From Zygnema cylindricum (taxonomy: Eukaryota; Streptophyta; Zygnematophyceae; Zygnematales; Zygnemataceae): a DNA stretch of 64,000 nt. Shown here piece by piece: positions 34,500-45,700 of this stretch. The position numbers and the translations under genes are program-made. The notes below the pieces were generated by a model. The model was not told the origin of the DNA. It was given only the letters and a program-made list of their open reading frames with translations, and searched no databases. Positions within the stretch are counted from its first letter, which is position 1; every line of letters begins with the position of its first letter. The DNA lies in the NCBI GenBank assembly GCA_037447655.1, contig JBBHKE010000967.1, forward strand, positions 184,001-248,000. Direction: 5' to 3'.

Positions 34500-35200
34500 C
34501 TCGCTTTGGTAAGTGTACGATATGAATCGATAATACACACTGTTCCAAGAAAACGTCTTATCAAATTCATAAAAAATCGATAGGTAAATATTTGCATCCC
34601 TGGTTGTCCAATTCGTACAGATTTTGACTTTTTTACGATTTTTACGTAGTATTCGCTATTTTCATACCGTTCGTTAGTTTTCGATGTATGATGTACGAAA
34701 ACGTACGGAAACCGTCCCTTTAACCCTAAAAAATCCTTAAAAAATCATAGAATGTAAGAGAAACATATGGAAATGTACGGCATTGTACGAAAAGTGCACC
34801 CTAAAAAACCTAATAGTACGGATAATGTAAGGCAGTGTTACTGTAATTTACCGGAATGTACGAAATGCACGAGAAGTACCCTAAACACCCTAAAATCCCC
34901 TCTTCAATAACCCTGAAAGTACTGAAATATAACGCGTACAACTGAAATATACGGAAACGTACGAAAATGTACCCTAGAAAACTCAAAATAATAATCGTCA
35001 AAAGTACGAAAAAATACGGACAATGTACGAAAATGTACGAATATAAGTTGGTTGTTTAACAAAAATATGAGAATGCACGAGAATGTACCCAAAAATTCCT
35101 CAATCCCCCCTTAATAACCTTAAAAGTACTGAATTGTACGAAGGCAATACGCAAATGTACAAAAAAGTACGAGTTCGTAGTCTGGTACGCATTTTATTAC
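34500..35200. repeat. Degenerate GTACG/GTAC repeat zone
   Basis: Words such as 'gtacgaaaatgtaccctaaaaa' and 'cggaaatgtacg' recur dozens of times at irregular spacing of about 25-50 bases. I see no ORF, so this resembles an eroded satellite or tandem array. It lies upstream of DPH7. The rest of 35201-35600 shows no gene; 'cgtatcctgc' occurs three times at 35533-35560. Confidence 0.6.
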
Positions 35201-35874
35201 ATTTTCATCATCGTTAAATGCGTATCGTGCGTAGTATTCGCGCTTTCGTTTCGTGCGTATTATCCTCACGGGACATCTATGTTTGCATCCTTCAATCTGC
35301 ATTCGCCCGTGCCAAGTGGAAGTGTGAAATGAGGAGCATATAGGAAAAACTTTATTACAGAAAGTGCGATGGAAAAACCATCAAAGTACAAAGGGGGTAA
35401 AAAAAAGAAAAAGCACATTTAAAGGAGCATATCGGCATTTTGACACCCTGCGTATCCCGCTTTCCTTTAAAATTTGAAATATCAAACTGATTCTTTTAAA
35501 AGTGCGAGCATTTCGTACGAGCTGAAATCACCGTATCCTGCCGAATCCTGCCGTATCCTGCGTGAATTCGACCTACGGTGGAAATTTGATGCGGCTAAAT
35601 TCGTGCAGCCGCACGAAATCTCTTAAATATGAACTTTTCGCACTTTATGGACATATAGATTCAAAACTTCAAACCTTCAAACTTTAAAAAATTTCAAACT
35701 TTCAAAGTTGCAAAGCTTCTTCTCCACCTTTTTCCTTCTTTCTTTCAGTGCACCCATCTCTCAAACACAATATACACTCTTTTTTTGCACTTTTTTTTCC
35801 TTTTCTGCTCATTTCTTATCTACATTAATTCGTCACAACTTTTTTTGGTGATTTTTTGCAGCAAAAAAAATTCC

Positions 35875-36666
35875 ATGGACGGTAGAAAAGGTGCCCACGG
35901 CGATTATTTTTCTGAAATTTATGCATTGGATGGAAATGCTGACTGTGTAGAATTTTGTCCTATTCGCGGGTACGAAAATGTACTTTCTTGTGCAACCTAC
36001 AATCTTGTAGAATCTCCAGAGCCATCGAGATTCGGACACCTGTATTTATTCCAAGTAAACCCTAATAATGACGACAAAAAAACGACAAAAACGGCAAAAT
36101 TCGTTCAAAAGATTGACACGTCGGGAATTTTTGACCTCAAATGGTGTCCAGAAAAAAACACAATGGGTCAAAATAACGTTACCCCCATTCTCGGTCAAGC
36201 TTCCGCCGACGGATCCCTCGTATTATACTCTCTCCAAAAAAAAGAAGAGCCCAGCTGCTCCTTTTCCGCACAAGACGACAAAATTGATGACGTCAGCATC
36301 AGGGCACTTGGCGACAAAGATTCGGAAAACTCCGAAAAGGTGACGTCGTCATCGTCGTCATCGTCGTCGGGAGCGAGTTTCGAGGACGAAAAAAATGTCG
36401 AAAAGAGTTTCGAAACCAAAAATAATAAAACCCCAAATAATTTATTTTTTTCTTTCGAAAAGCTGACGTCGGAAGTTTGCGGAGACGCCATGTGTCTCTC
36501 TCTCGATTGGAATCCGTTCTCTTTTGGGAAAGAAATTGCGGTCAGTCGATCGGACGGTTCCTTGTGTTCCGTACAACTGAATGAGACAAAATTAGAGGTT
36601 GATCGAGAGTGGAACGGCCACAATTACGAGACATGGGTCACATCCTATGACCAATGGTCACATCAG
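35875..36666 (+). CDS. DPH7: DPH7 exon 1
   Basis: This exon has 264 codons and phase 0 at its end (TGG TCA CAT CAG | GTACTC). It encodes the first WD blades and a low-complexity Ser/Glu/Asn linker at about residues 155-195. Its last 40 bases belong to the tandem repeat that fills intron 1. Confidence 0.87.
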
Positions 36667-39621
36667 GTACTCATTCTCAGTTGCCTAAAACACATCTAAT
36701 GACAAACTAGGGACATTAGGTGTAGAAATGTACTCATTCTAAGTTGCACAAACACTTTTTTTATGAGAAATGTGCACATTAGGTGAGTGATTTAATAATC
36801 TTAATTCCAAAAAACATTCTTTTTATGAGAGATTTGCATAAACACATCCAATGTGAAATGGTCACATCAAGTATGAAATGTACGGACTATTTTAATTCCA
36901 AGGTCACACCTTAGGAAAAAAAGGGGCGCAGCAGGTATGCGATGTACTAATTCTAAGTTGCAAAAGTCATCTTAATGACCAAATGGGCACATTGGTTATG
37001 AAATGTGCTGATTCTCATTTTACAATGTCAGATCCTATGACGAAATGGGCACCTTAGAGATGTGAAATACTGATTCTCGTTCGCATAGAGACATTTAATG
37101 GCAAATTGACGTATTGGGTATAAATGAACCCATTATTTTTTGCAAAAACACATTTTATGACTAAATGGGCACATCGGGTTTAATACGTACTGATTCTAAT
37201 TTGCAATGATACAACTTATGAAAACTGGGCACATCAGGTAGGTAATGCACTACTTCTATTTTAATTTACAAAATTACATTTTATGTCAAATGGATCCATC
37301 AGGTACAAACGTTATAATTCCCATTTCCCAAAACGCACTTTATGACAAATGGGCAGATTAGGCATGAAATTTACTCATTCTAATTCCCCTAAACACATCT
37401 TATGGGCACATTAGATGTGTGATGTACCGATTCTAATTTGCGGAGACACATTTTCTGAAAATAGGCACATCAGGTTGGTAATGTCCTAGTTCTAGATTAA
37501 TTCCCAAAAGCTCATTTATGTACCGATTCTAATTTGTATTAACACATTTTATGATAGATGGGCACATCGGTTGAGAATTTACTAATTCTAAGTTGCAAAA
37601 ACACACAGCCTATTGTGCCTACTCTAAAAGAATATATAAGTATTGGGTAAATAGGGGTATGTTGGGAATTTGTGGGTAATGTGTGTGGAGAATATATGGT
37701 TGAAATATAGGAGATAAATGGGTAGTATTGGGAGTGGGGGATGGGTTGGGGTTGGGGGTGTGGCTGGGGGGTGGGAATATATGTTTTTATGAGTTTGCAA
37801 GCATGTCACCTATTATTAATTTTAGCAAGTTTGAGATTTTGTTGTACCCGCTAATCCACACTACTATTGATGCCAATTTTCATTAGGTGAGAATGCCACA
37901 CTAATTGATGTCTATTGTTTAATCAATTCTCTTAAAGAAGCCGTTAAATGGGTCTAAGTTGTAAATAGTGTGGGTTCACACCAATGGGGACGGACAATGT
38001 ATTTACTCAAATTAAAAAATTTGAACAATTTACCCACATAACTTTTAATTATATTACTCACATAACTCTTAAATAGTTTACCCTAATTTACCCGTATATA
38101 CTCATATTTACGCATATTTTTCCATATTTATATAAGTGTTTTGCGCGGTCATATATTCATTTATGACAAATGAAGAGGGAAACATTATTTCCTTTTTCTG
38201 TTCCATATGATTATTTACGTCTATATTAGGACTCAACTAAGATTTCTAGTTTTTTATTAAGTTTGTGATATTTTATGGTTTTTTTCATTCAGAAAACAGT
38301 CAAGAGTATATCATAAAATAACCCCACAAGTTGAATGTTTGTTTATTTGATTACAAAGAAAAAAATGGTAGAGAAAAAATGTATGTAATATATTTCGCCT
38401 AAATCCAATTTTGTAGTGAGCCTGGCTTTTAGTTTTTTTCTTTTTTGGGGTTTTCAGTTCCTAACTATTCTGTTAGTTTGGAATCTTGTGAGTCAAAACA
38501 ACATCTTTTTTTTTTTTTTTTCCCTTTCTTTTCCATTTTTTTTCATTTAAATTTTAACTCCCCTTTGCTTCTTTGGTTTCCTCCAGGCTTTGAATTTGCT
38601 GCAAAAACATTTTTAAATTTCCTTCTGCTTCCCTTATTTTAATTCTTCCTCTTTTTCTTCTTCTTCTTCTTCTTCCTTTTCCTTTTCCTTTTTCCTTTTC
38701 CTTTTCCTTCTCCTTTTCTTTTTCCTTTTCCTTTCCCTTTTTCTTTTCCTTTTCGTTTTTCTTTTCCTTTTCCTCTTTCCCTTTCCATTTCCCTTTCCCT
38801 TTCGCTTTACTTTTTCCTTTTCCTTTTTCCTTTTTCCAGGTTTTATACTCGGGAGGAGATGACTCTGTTTTTTCCGCATGGGATCTGAGAAGCGATCTGA
38901 GCTGTCCGATTTTCCGAGACAGATCTTCCCACACTATGGGGGTTTGTTGTATACAGAGTAGTCATATAAGACAAAATATTTTATGTACGGGAAGTTATGA
39001 CGAAATAGTACGAATATGGGACAATCGAATGTTGTCGAAACCAATAATTAGTTGTCAAATGGGGTTAGGGGGAGGGGTTTGGAGACTAAAATGGCATCCA
39101 AAAGATCCCTCTCTCCTATTGGCCGCTTGTATGCACGACGGTTTTAAAATTTTGAGAGTGGAGGGGGAGGAAAGATTAAAAGTAGAAAAGGGATTAGAGG
39201 GAGAGGTTTTGGAGGGAGAGGTTTTGGAGGGAGAGGTTTTGGAGGGAGAGGTTTTAGAGAGAGAGGTTTTAATAAGTACAGGAGTGGGAGTACAAGAAAT
39301 TAGGATTATGGAAGAGTATAAGGAACATTCTTCTTTAGCATATGGCGCTGATTGGTACCGAAAAAACCCACAAGAGACAAAAGACAAAAAAGACGGGGAT
39401 TCTTTTTCCACATTAAATGATGGTCGGTTGAAAGAAGAGTTTTTCGAGGAGGAGGAGGAAGCAATGAATTCGACCGGTCAAAATTCTTGTAAGATTTTCA
39501 AAAACGGAAGTGGAGTGGAAAATTTAACAGTAAACCAAAAATAGTAAAGGATTTAGTCGCCACATGTTCATTTTACGACAAATCTTTACATTTTTGGAAA
39601 CCAAGAACAATTGCGAGGTGA
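35875..39621 (+). CDS. DPH7: Diphthine methylesterase, WD-repeat protein (DPH7/WDR85-like), three exons
   Basis: DPH7 removes the methyl ester from diphthine on elongation factor 2, the step before amidation to diphthamide in the cytosol. Exons 35875-36666, 38840-39488 and 39545-39621 join in phase (1518 nt, 505 residues). The N-terminus LDGNADCVEFCP and the DLKWCP blade match the family, and WD blades continue through exon 2 (LYSGGDDSVFSAWD, then GTGSYDEIVRIWDNR). The end VATCSFYDKSLHFW in exon 3 is the expected last blade. The start was chosen at ATG 35875 in TTCCATGG; an upstream in-frame ATG (35785) lies in pyrimidine-rich leader that may be a 5'UTR intron ending TTTTTGCAG. The third exon rests on a 56-bp intron and is the least certain part. 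Poly-Ser (about 162-170) and an EVLEG repeat in exon 2 are lineage insertions. Confidence 0.88.
36627..37620 (+). repeat. Tandem repeat of 50-65 bp across the DPH7 exon 1 / intron 1 border
   Basis: About 15 degenerate units follow the pattern 'acacatttatgacaaatgggcacatcaggtatgaaatgtactgattctaatttgc' in shortened variants. The first unit contains the exon end and the true splice donor. Several later units keep donor-like words, such as CAGGTATGC (about 36930), TAGGTGAGTG (about 36780) and CAGGTAGGTA (about 37230). Confidence 0.82.
37625..37790 (+). repeat. G/T-rich low-complexity stretch in DPH7 intron 1
   Basis: Runs of three to six G separated by short T/A spacers (about 37728-37776: GGGTTGGGGTTGGGGG and onward) could form a G-quadruplex in DNA or the pre-mRNA sense strand. 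The remaining intron, 37791-38490, is AT-rich with nothing recognised. Confidence 0.5.
38500..38839 (+). repeat. Long polypyrimidine tract ending at the DPH7 exon 2 acceptor
   Basis: About 230 nearly uninterrupted pyrimidines, built on CTTTTC and CTTTTCC words, run from 38640 to the acceptor TTTTTCCAG. The apparent Lys/Glu-rich frames on the opposite strand are artefacts of it. Confidence 0.85.
38840..39488 (+). CDS. DPH7: DPH7 exon 2
   Basis: It starts GTT TTA TAC TCG directly after CAG and encodes VLYSGGDDSVFSAWDLRSDL and the GTGSYDEIVRIWDNR blade. A 15-bp unit, GAGGTTTTGGAGGGA, is repeated about five times at 39205-39275, giving an EVLEG run that a compact propeller would carry as a surface loop. 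It ends with one base of a split codon at the donor GTAAGA. Confidence 0.85.
39545..39621 (+). CDS. DPH7: DPH7 exon 3 (last exon)
   Basis: T from exon 2 plus TA gives Leu, followed by KDLVATCSFYDKSLHFW and stop TGA at 39619-39621. Without this 56-base intron (39489-39544, GTAAGA...ATAG) the frame would stop at 39544 and lose the final WD blade. The acceptor lacks a strong pyrimidine tract, so a longer or alternative intron is possible. Confidence 0.65.
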
Positions 39622-40635
39622 CTTGTTATCGCTTTTTACCTCGTAATAAAGAGAAAGGGGCATCAATTTTTGCATCGAACAATGTAAACTCATTGGCACT
39701 TTTTTTTCTCTCCTTCTTTTTCTTTTTTCTGTTCTTGGGATTCCTTTTACGGTATTGAGTGTAATAACAGGAACTCGGTCGTTTTGTTGACCTTAAATCA
39801 TAAAATAGTGTTGATAACATTAGCTATAAATAAACTAAAGGCTAGATACTAGAAATCAAAAAACATAAAACATAAACTAAACTTTAAACTATAAACATCA
39901 ACTATGCACTAAATTCTATATAGTATATGTACTATATGCTATAAACTAGCAAGACTGTTATCAAAATCACAATGATAAACCATTTGAGTACATGGGAACA
40001 AAAAATGAAAGGTGAAAACGACACTGAAAACCCAAAACTTTTGTGGAAGCAAACTAAAAGGAAAAAAATTGTGAAAGAAACTAGCACACAAACAAGGGCA
40101 AGACAACAAAATACATTGAAATGAACAACACATCATGTTAGTCCTTGATAAAATTTGGAGATAGAGCTCCATTCGTTGGTGAATTTTATCCAACAACTTT
40201 AAAGTTATTTTTCTTGCATTCCAAAAGGGATTGTTACTACTCGACCCGCCTGGTAGAGCCACAAGACGCTTTTGTTTTTCGAAGACTTTTCTTCTCGTAC
40301 CGGAATCAATCCGTCTACTTTTCTCGTTGCGGCACCTTCTTCAAGATACCTTTCCTGTCGACACTCCATCTCAAGCCTCTCATCTTGTTTAAAGTGGGTT
40401 TTGAGATGGCTCGCAAACATATTCCTCACTATGTTATATCGCTTCTCTCAATAACGCATCTTGTATTTGTTCCTAAGCATACCGGCATCCGTACTCTAGC
40501 TATCGGTGACTTCTTGTACCGTTTAATGGCCTATACCATCTGATCCAACTCGAAGGGGCCTTCCAAGACCATCTTTCACCACACCATTTTGGCGTTGCTA
40601 CTAAAGAGGGTTGTGAGGCAATTATTTGTGGTCTA

Positions 40636-40705
40636 TTTTTTTTCTTTTTACCCTTTTTGTACCCTGGTGGTTTTTCCATCGCAAGTTTTCCAAAAAAGTT
40701 TACTA
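40636..40705 (+). repeat. Dispersed 3'-end-like motif, possible LINE remnant
   Basis: CCCTTTTTGTACCCTGGTGG followed by TTTTTCCATCGCAAG and AATAAA-like DNA resembles non-LTR retrotransposon 3' ends in plants. A reverse-oriented relative is at about 35345-35415 (CTTTATTACAGAAAGTGCGATGG...). I see no RT ORF attached. The 39622-40635 and 40706-40955 stretches contain no gene I can support. Confidence 0.35.
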
Positions 40706-40959
40706 ATAAACTTCCCTAGGTGCTACCGTGCTATTTGTACTATCAGCTAATTTAGTATGTACACAGAGGAGCCACACTATTCAAGGTACATATTTAACCC
40801 AAAGCAGCTCTCTCGGCTGTTCTTATAACTCTAACATCGACCTAAGTTGGAGAAAAATGTTCTATCTTTATTCACGTTTTGTACTCTGAAAACTCTAGAA
40901 AAACCTTATATTAAGCGTGTGAATAAGAGAATTGATCATCGCACTGACTATTTTGGTTG

Positions 40960-41400
40960 CGCGCAGTCACTGACGTCAGCTTGTCAAAGATTGTACATTT
41001 AAATTTAACGGTCAATCAGTTGAGCAGCTTTGACTTTCAAAATATTGTAACAACCGGTTAAAATTTTGCCGCACTTGTGAACGTCGACCGTCATAATAAA
41101 ATCAGCAATTCACACGGCCGGCGAATGTTTACGGTAACAAAACTGCGGCAACCACATGTACATAAGTGTGTTGCGCACAAACGCTGTCTGACTCTGCATG
41201 AGCTCCACTGTGAGAGTACATGTTGGACTTTAACTTCACCGCAAAATTGAAATCTAATCGCGTAAGCGTTACATTGAACTTAAACGCGAATTGGAGAACG
41301 ACGTGGAATGGAACCACTCAAAACGAAAGTACCAAAAGTTTTGTACTGGGATATTAACTCGCACGAAACGAAATGAAAATTGTACAATGATAAAAAAAAG
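40960..41400 (+). repeat. Fragment of transposon T1 in the MORC upstream region
   Basis: ATTGTACATTT...AACGGTCAATC..., GAACGTCGACCGTCAT and AAACTGCGGCA...CCACATGTA match the T1 inverted arms (3265-3520 and the reverse of 4765-5022), about 200-600 bases upstream of the MORC ATG. No second arm is visible, so it is a truncated copy. Confidence 0.7.
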
Positions 41401-41593
41401 TAAAAAACAATTAATAGTTTTCTCGAGTATAATACGTGTGTAGTATGGAAATTCCACATATAGCGTTTCCATTTCTTTCCGCACAATTTAAATTTTGAAC
41501 TATGAGACGTCGGAGTAGGTGATGCGTCGACCGTTGTAGAATTGTAGTCCGTTACGTCTCTGCAGTAAATCACAATGTTTAGCTTCTTCTCCT

Positions 41594-42743
41594 ATGGCGC
41601 AAGCAGCAGGTGATTTCGATAATAGAAAAGCAAATGACATGTATCAGTGTCAAGAAGGCTCAGTTTCTGAACAAGTAGATTTGTCTAAAGTAAAATATGA
41701 ATTGCCACCTGTCAGCGTCACGTCAACGTATTCATCATATGTTGTTCTAAGCAGTGATGATGAAGATGAATCTGAAAGGAGACAAACCCTAAGTAGACCA
41801 ATAGCAGCATCAAACTTGACAGCTGACCAGTTTAATACTCCATTAGATCTTACTACTAATAATAATAATAATAATAATTCCACAACAGGCAAGCCAGGAA
41901 ATCCTCCTTATTCATCAGGAGTTTCTCTCCTAAGGCAAGAAGAAGATACTATCACACCAAATAATAATATGACACCGAATAATGGTGGTGGTTCCGCTCA
42001 TATCCAAAGTTATGATGGACAATTATTAGGGTTACCAGCAGAGAAACGTCAAAGGGTTGAAATTAAAATGCCTTCCAGCAGAATTAGGGTTAAGAGTGAG
42101 CAGACAGGTGTTGATTCACGAAGCCCTACAGCACATATTACCAGCGGGAATCCATATCAAGAGAAAAAAAAATCGCAAAGTTTTGAGCTACCTTCTGCCA
42201 GTAACCCTAAGCAAACCTCCAATTTCCAGGGCTCAGAAAATAAATTTGATACATCCACACATTCAAACACTAATGCCACCTTATCTGGTTTAGTTCCTGC
42301 AAAATTGGAACATGTAGAACATAGAACTTCTGTTCCAGTTAACCGTTCTGAGAATCAGGGTTCACGTTCAACTGCTCAAGTACCAAGAGTCACTTCTTCG
42401 TCCCGTGAGACATTCAAAACCTCACCTGGAAATGTGACAACTGTCCAAAATAACAGTTGTCAAAATAACAACATGATTTCTCACAATTCACCAAGTCCCA
42501 CTTTGCCCAAATTACAAAATACTGAGAGAACGTCGTCTCATAGTCCGGGTATTGGAGCTAATACAGGAGAACCTTTTCATAGGACAAATACTGGTGAACA
42601 GATTTTGAGTGATGGGATTCCTCCAACTGGAAGTCAGGGAAATCATCCAATCCTCACTCCCTTAAAAGACAATTCATCAAAACGACAATTTTGGCACGCG
42701 GGAGATTATGAGGTCACCCGAAAAACAGCTAAACAACAACCTG
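41594..42743 (+). CDS. MORC exon 1 (long disordered N-terminus)
   Basis: This encodes 383 codons plus one base, with donor G|GTATGAG. Val-Val-Leu-Ser-Ser followed by an acidic run (residues 50-59) looks like a SUMO-interaction motif. A poly-Asn tract is encoded by AAT repeats at 41857-41878. The rest is Ser/Thr/Asn/Pro-rich and probably disordered. The ATG in TCCTATGGCG is the first in the frame. Confidence 0.83.
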
Positions 42744-45700
42744 GTATGAGACTTGTTTGTCGTTTTCTTTTGCTTTTCGGCAAAGCATTTCAGTCTTTAT
42801 TTTCGAAAGTAGTGTTTTGTAAGCAGTGAATACTGGTTTTTGATTGTACTGGATTCAATTTTTTCGATCGTAAATAGTATGGATGCTTCTTTAAAATAGT
42901 GGATTTATGTCTGCCCTGGTGTACACTAAAATTGAGACTGCAAAACGAATGGATTTTGTGCCCATTAGACTATATAGAAAGCACCACAAACAGAAAAACA
43001 TTAAAACCCTAAAAAACCCAAAAAGCTGCAATTTTTTCAAAACTCTAGAAACCCCAACAATTCTTAATGGTCCCTATGATCTGCTGTTAGAGTCACAATC
43101 ACGGATGCTATGTATTTCATGGCCATTATTATTTTTTATATGTAAAGAATGGTATCTTAATTTAGTTTTGCTGATTTTTTATGCCCTTAGCTCATTCCTA
43201 CACCCGTGTTTATGATGTCTTTGTTATCGATACCTCATGTTCCTATTGTTTGGTATCTTTTTGATTTTGTTTTGTGCTTAGCAGTCAATTTGCCGCTATT
43301 TAAGGCTGTATTAGCAATAACTACACTAAATTATGTTTTGCCACGCGGCTCATTATGGGCCACATAACTTAACAGTGCTCTTAGCACTAATTTATGATTT
43401 TCGGTTAAGAAAATCACACGCGAATCAGTGATATCAAACTTTAATAGCGACGTAAGGTGTACCTTTGAGCCTAACGGAGTTCATGCACCTAATGAACTCG
43501 TCCGATCCTTCAGAATTCATTCAATCCATTAAGTTCATTTAATCCAATTAAATTCGATCATCCATGAAGTTTGTTCAATCCGTTGAATTCATTCAATCTT
43601 TCGAATTCATCCAATTCATCAAATTCATTCAATCCATTAAATTCATGAAACGTTCGTTTCATCCATTAAGTTCATTCAATTCATTACATTTATTGGTTTA
43701 AATTTATTCAATCCATCAATCTCATTCAATCCTTTAAATTCCTCCATTCCATTAGAAATCACCATTAAAATTTGTTCAATTTGACACTGGAATTTTAGGT
43801 GGGATGGACCATGTTCGAGTGCATCCAAAGTTTCTCCACTCAAATGCCACGAGTCACAAATGGGCTCTTGGAGGTACGTCGCTTGAAAACGATACATTAT
43901 TATTAGAGTTGGTTAGTCATTGTCCTTTCATGAACAGAAAAAAATCGCCATCTCTTGACATTGCTTCAGCCACTCAGCGATACATTTTATTTCTAGTCAT
44001 ATTCTTCCAAAAAATGTCGTATGGTGGTTACGATAGGGAAGATGGTATTGTATGGCAAAGTGAAGTTAAACCCTCTAAATGTTTAAGTGGAGACAAACCT
44101 GTTGGAAAATGTTTTCTTCGCGATTGATTTAGACAATAACAAATGATTGTTCCATTCGTGAATATCGGCCTTTTGCATTTTCAGCTGTCGCGGAGCTCTT
44201 GGATAACGCCCTTGATGAGGTATGAAAAAATACACAATACACCGTACACTGCAAATTAGTTTTGTTAATAGTTTGTTTTGCTTAATTTCAATGCAAGCCC
44301 ACAGCTTGTTATATGCTTTCTCTCTCACTCTCTCTCTCAATCTTTCTCCCTCTCTCTTTCAATCTTTCTCCCTCTCTCTCAATCTTTCTCTCTCTCTCTC
44401 CTCTCTCTCGGTTTGTTATATCAGACGCAATCACCTATCTTATGCTGAACAATTGTTTGTTTGCACTTGATTTTTTTTTTACAAAGTTTAGTTAGTCTTG
44501 GTTGAATAATATGTGGTCCAGCATCATAAACTAGTGTGGAAAACATTATTTGTTAATTGGAAACTAAGTGGACAAAAAGCCTGCATTCTACACTTTTTCC
44601 ATCCATATCTTGAGTTTGTCTAAACTTATTTTTGTGAAGAGCCTTTATAATTCTATAACTTTTCTTGTTTCATCTCCACGGTGTACAATAAGGCAATTGA
44701 AGTTGACTTAGTGTTAAAGCAATAGACTGACTTTCCTTGGCTGACTTAACCAAAAAAGTAAGTTGACTCATCTTGACTGGATCTGGCTTGGTTTGACTTG
44801 ACTTTACTTGACTTGCTTGCCTTCCCTTGCCTTGCCTTGCCTTGACTTGCCTTGCCTTGCCTTGACTTGCCTTGCCTTGCCTTGCCTTGCCTTGACCTGA
44901 CTTGACTTGACTTGACTTCTTTTGAAGTGAATTGAGTTGACTCGATTGACCTGTTTCAAATGTGTGTGTTTTTTTTTCTTGGGGCAGGTACCTCATGGTG
45001 CCACATATTGTAATGTGGACATGCTTCCGAATCCCAAGGATGAGCAACCCATGCTATTGGTGGAAGGTAAGTGGGAGAGGTGGGAGGAGGGAAGAGGTGG
45101 GAGAGGTGAATTGAGGGGGAGGGACGAGTGAACAAACCATGCTTTTGGTGGAAGTTAAGTGTGAGAGGTGGGAGGTATGGAAGGGAGGCCAGTGAGACGG
45201 AGAGAGGGGGAGGGAAGAGGTGAGAGAGGTGAATATAGAAGGGAGACGAGAGGGGAAGGGAATTGGTGAGAGAGGTGAATATAGGAGAAGATGTGTGTAA
45301 GTATTGTTGGTGTGCCTCAGTCTGGATACACCATTCATTGCTATAAGAGTTAATACTACTAATTAAATTGTGCCTTTTTTTGGCCCAAAACCATAAAGGT
45401 ATTAATAACATTATTTAAAGGAGCAAACAACATGTAGTGTGGTAGCTGATGAGGGAGAGAATATAATGCAGATAATGGAGGAGGCATGAGTCCGGACAAA
45501 GTTCGGTCATGTATGAGTCTTGGTTATTCGGAAAAAAGCAAAAAGGCCAACACTATTGGGCAATGTAAGGATCTTTTATACTCGTCATTATTTGTTTTCT
45601 TTTGTCAGTTTCCTTTTGTCTGTTTCCTGACATCCAAAGTACAGTATTTTGGTACTTTCCTGTACTTTTTTGGGCCATGAAGTGGACTAAAATTGCTTCT

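Noticed and set aside
35785-35874. Upstream in-frame ATG of DPH7 giving a hydrophobic leader
   Set aside because: The 30 extra residues are encoded by T-rich leader DNA with a likely 3' splice site (TTTTTGCAG). Family members start near the LDGNAD block, so ATG 35875 is preferred.
36195-36623. 142-codon minus-strand frame in DPH7 exon 1
   Set aside because: It is the shadow of the coding exon; the Asp run is the reverse of the poly-Ser codons.
38554-38934. Lys/Glu-rich minus-strand frame opposite DPH7 intron 1
   Set aside because: It is the translation of the reverse of a polypyrimidine tract and has no independent gene signal.
40145-40543. 132-codon plus-strand frame between DPH7 and MORC
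   Set aside because: No domain, no splice context and no similarity I recognise; it lies beside a LINE-like 3' motif and is more likely chance or repeat.
43430-43770. CRISPR-like spaced repeats
   Set aside because: Units are contiguous degenerate tandem repeats without unique spacers, in a plant intron.
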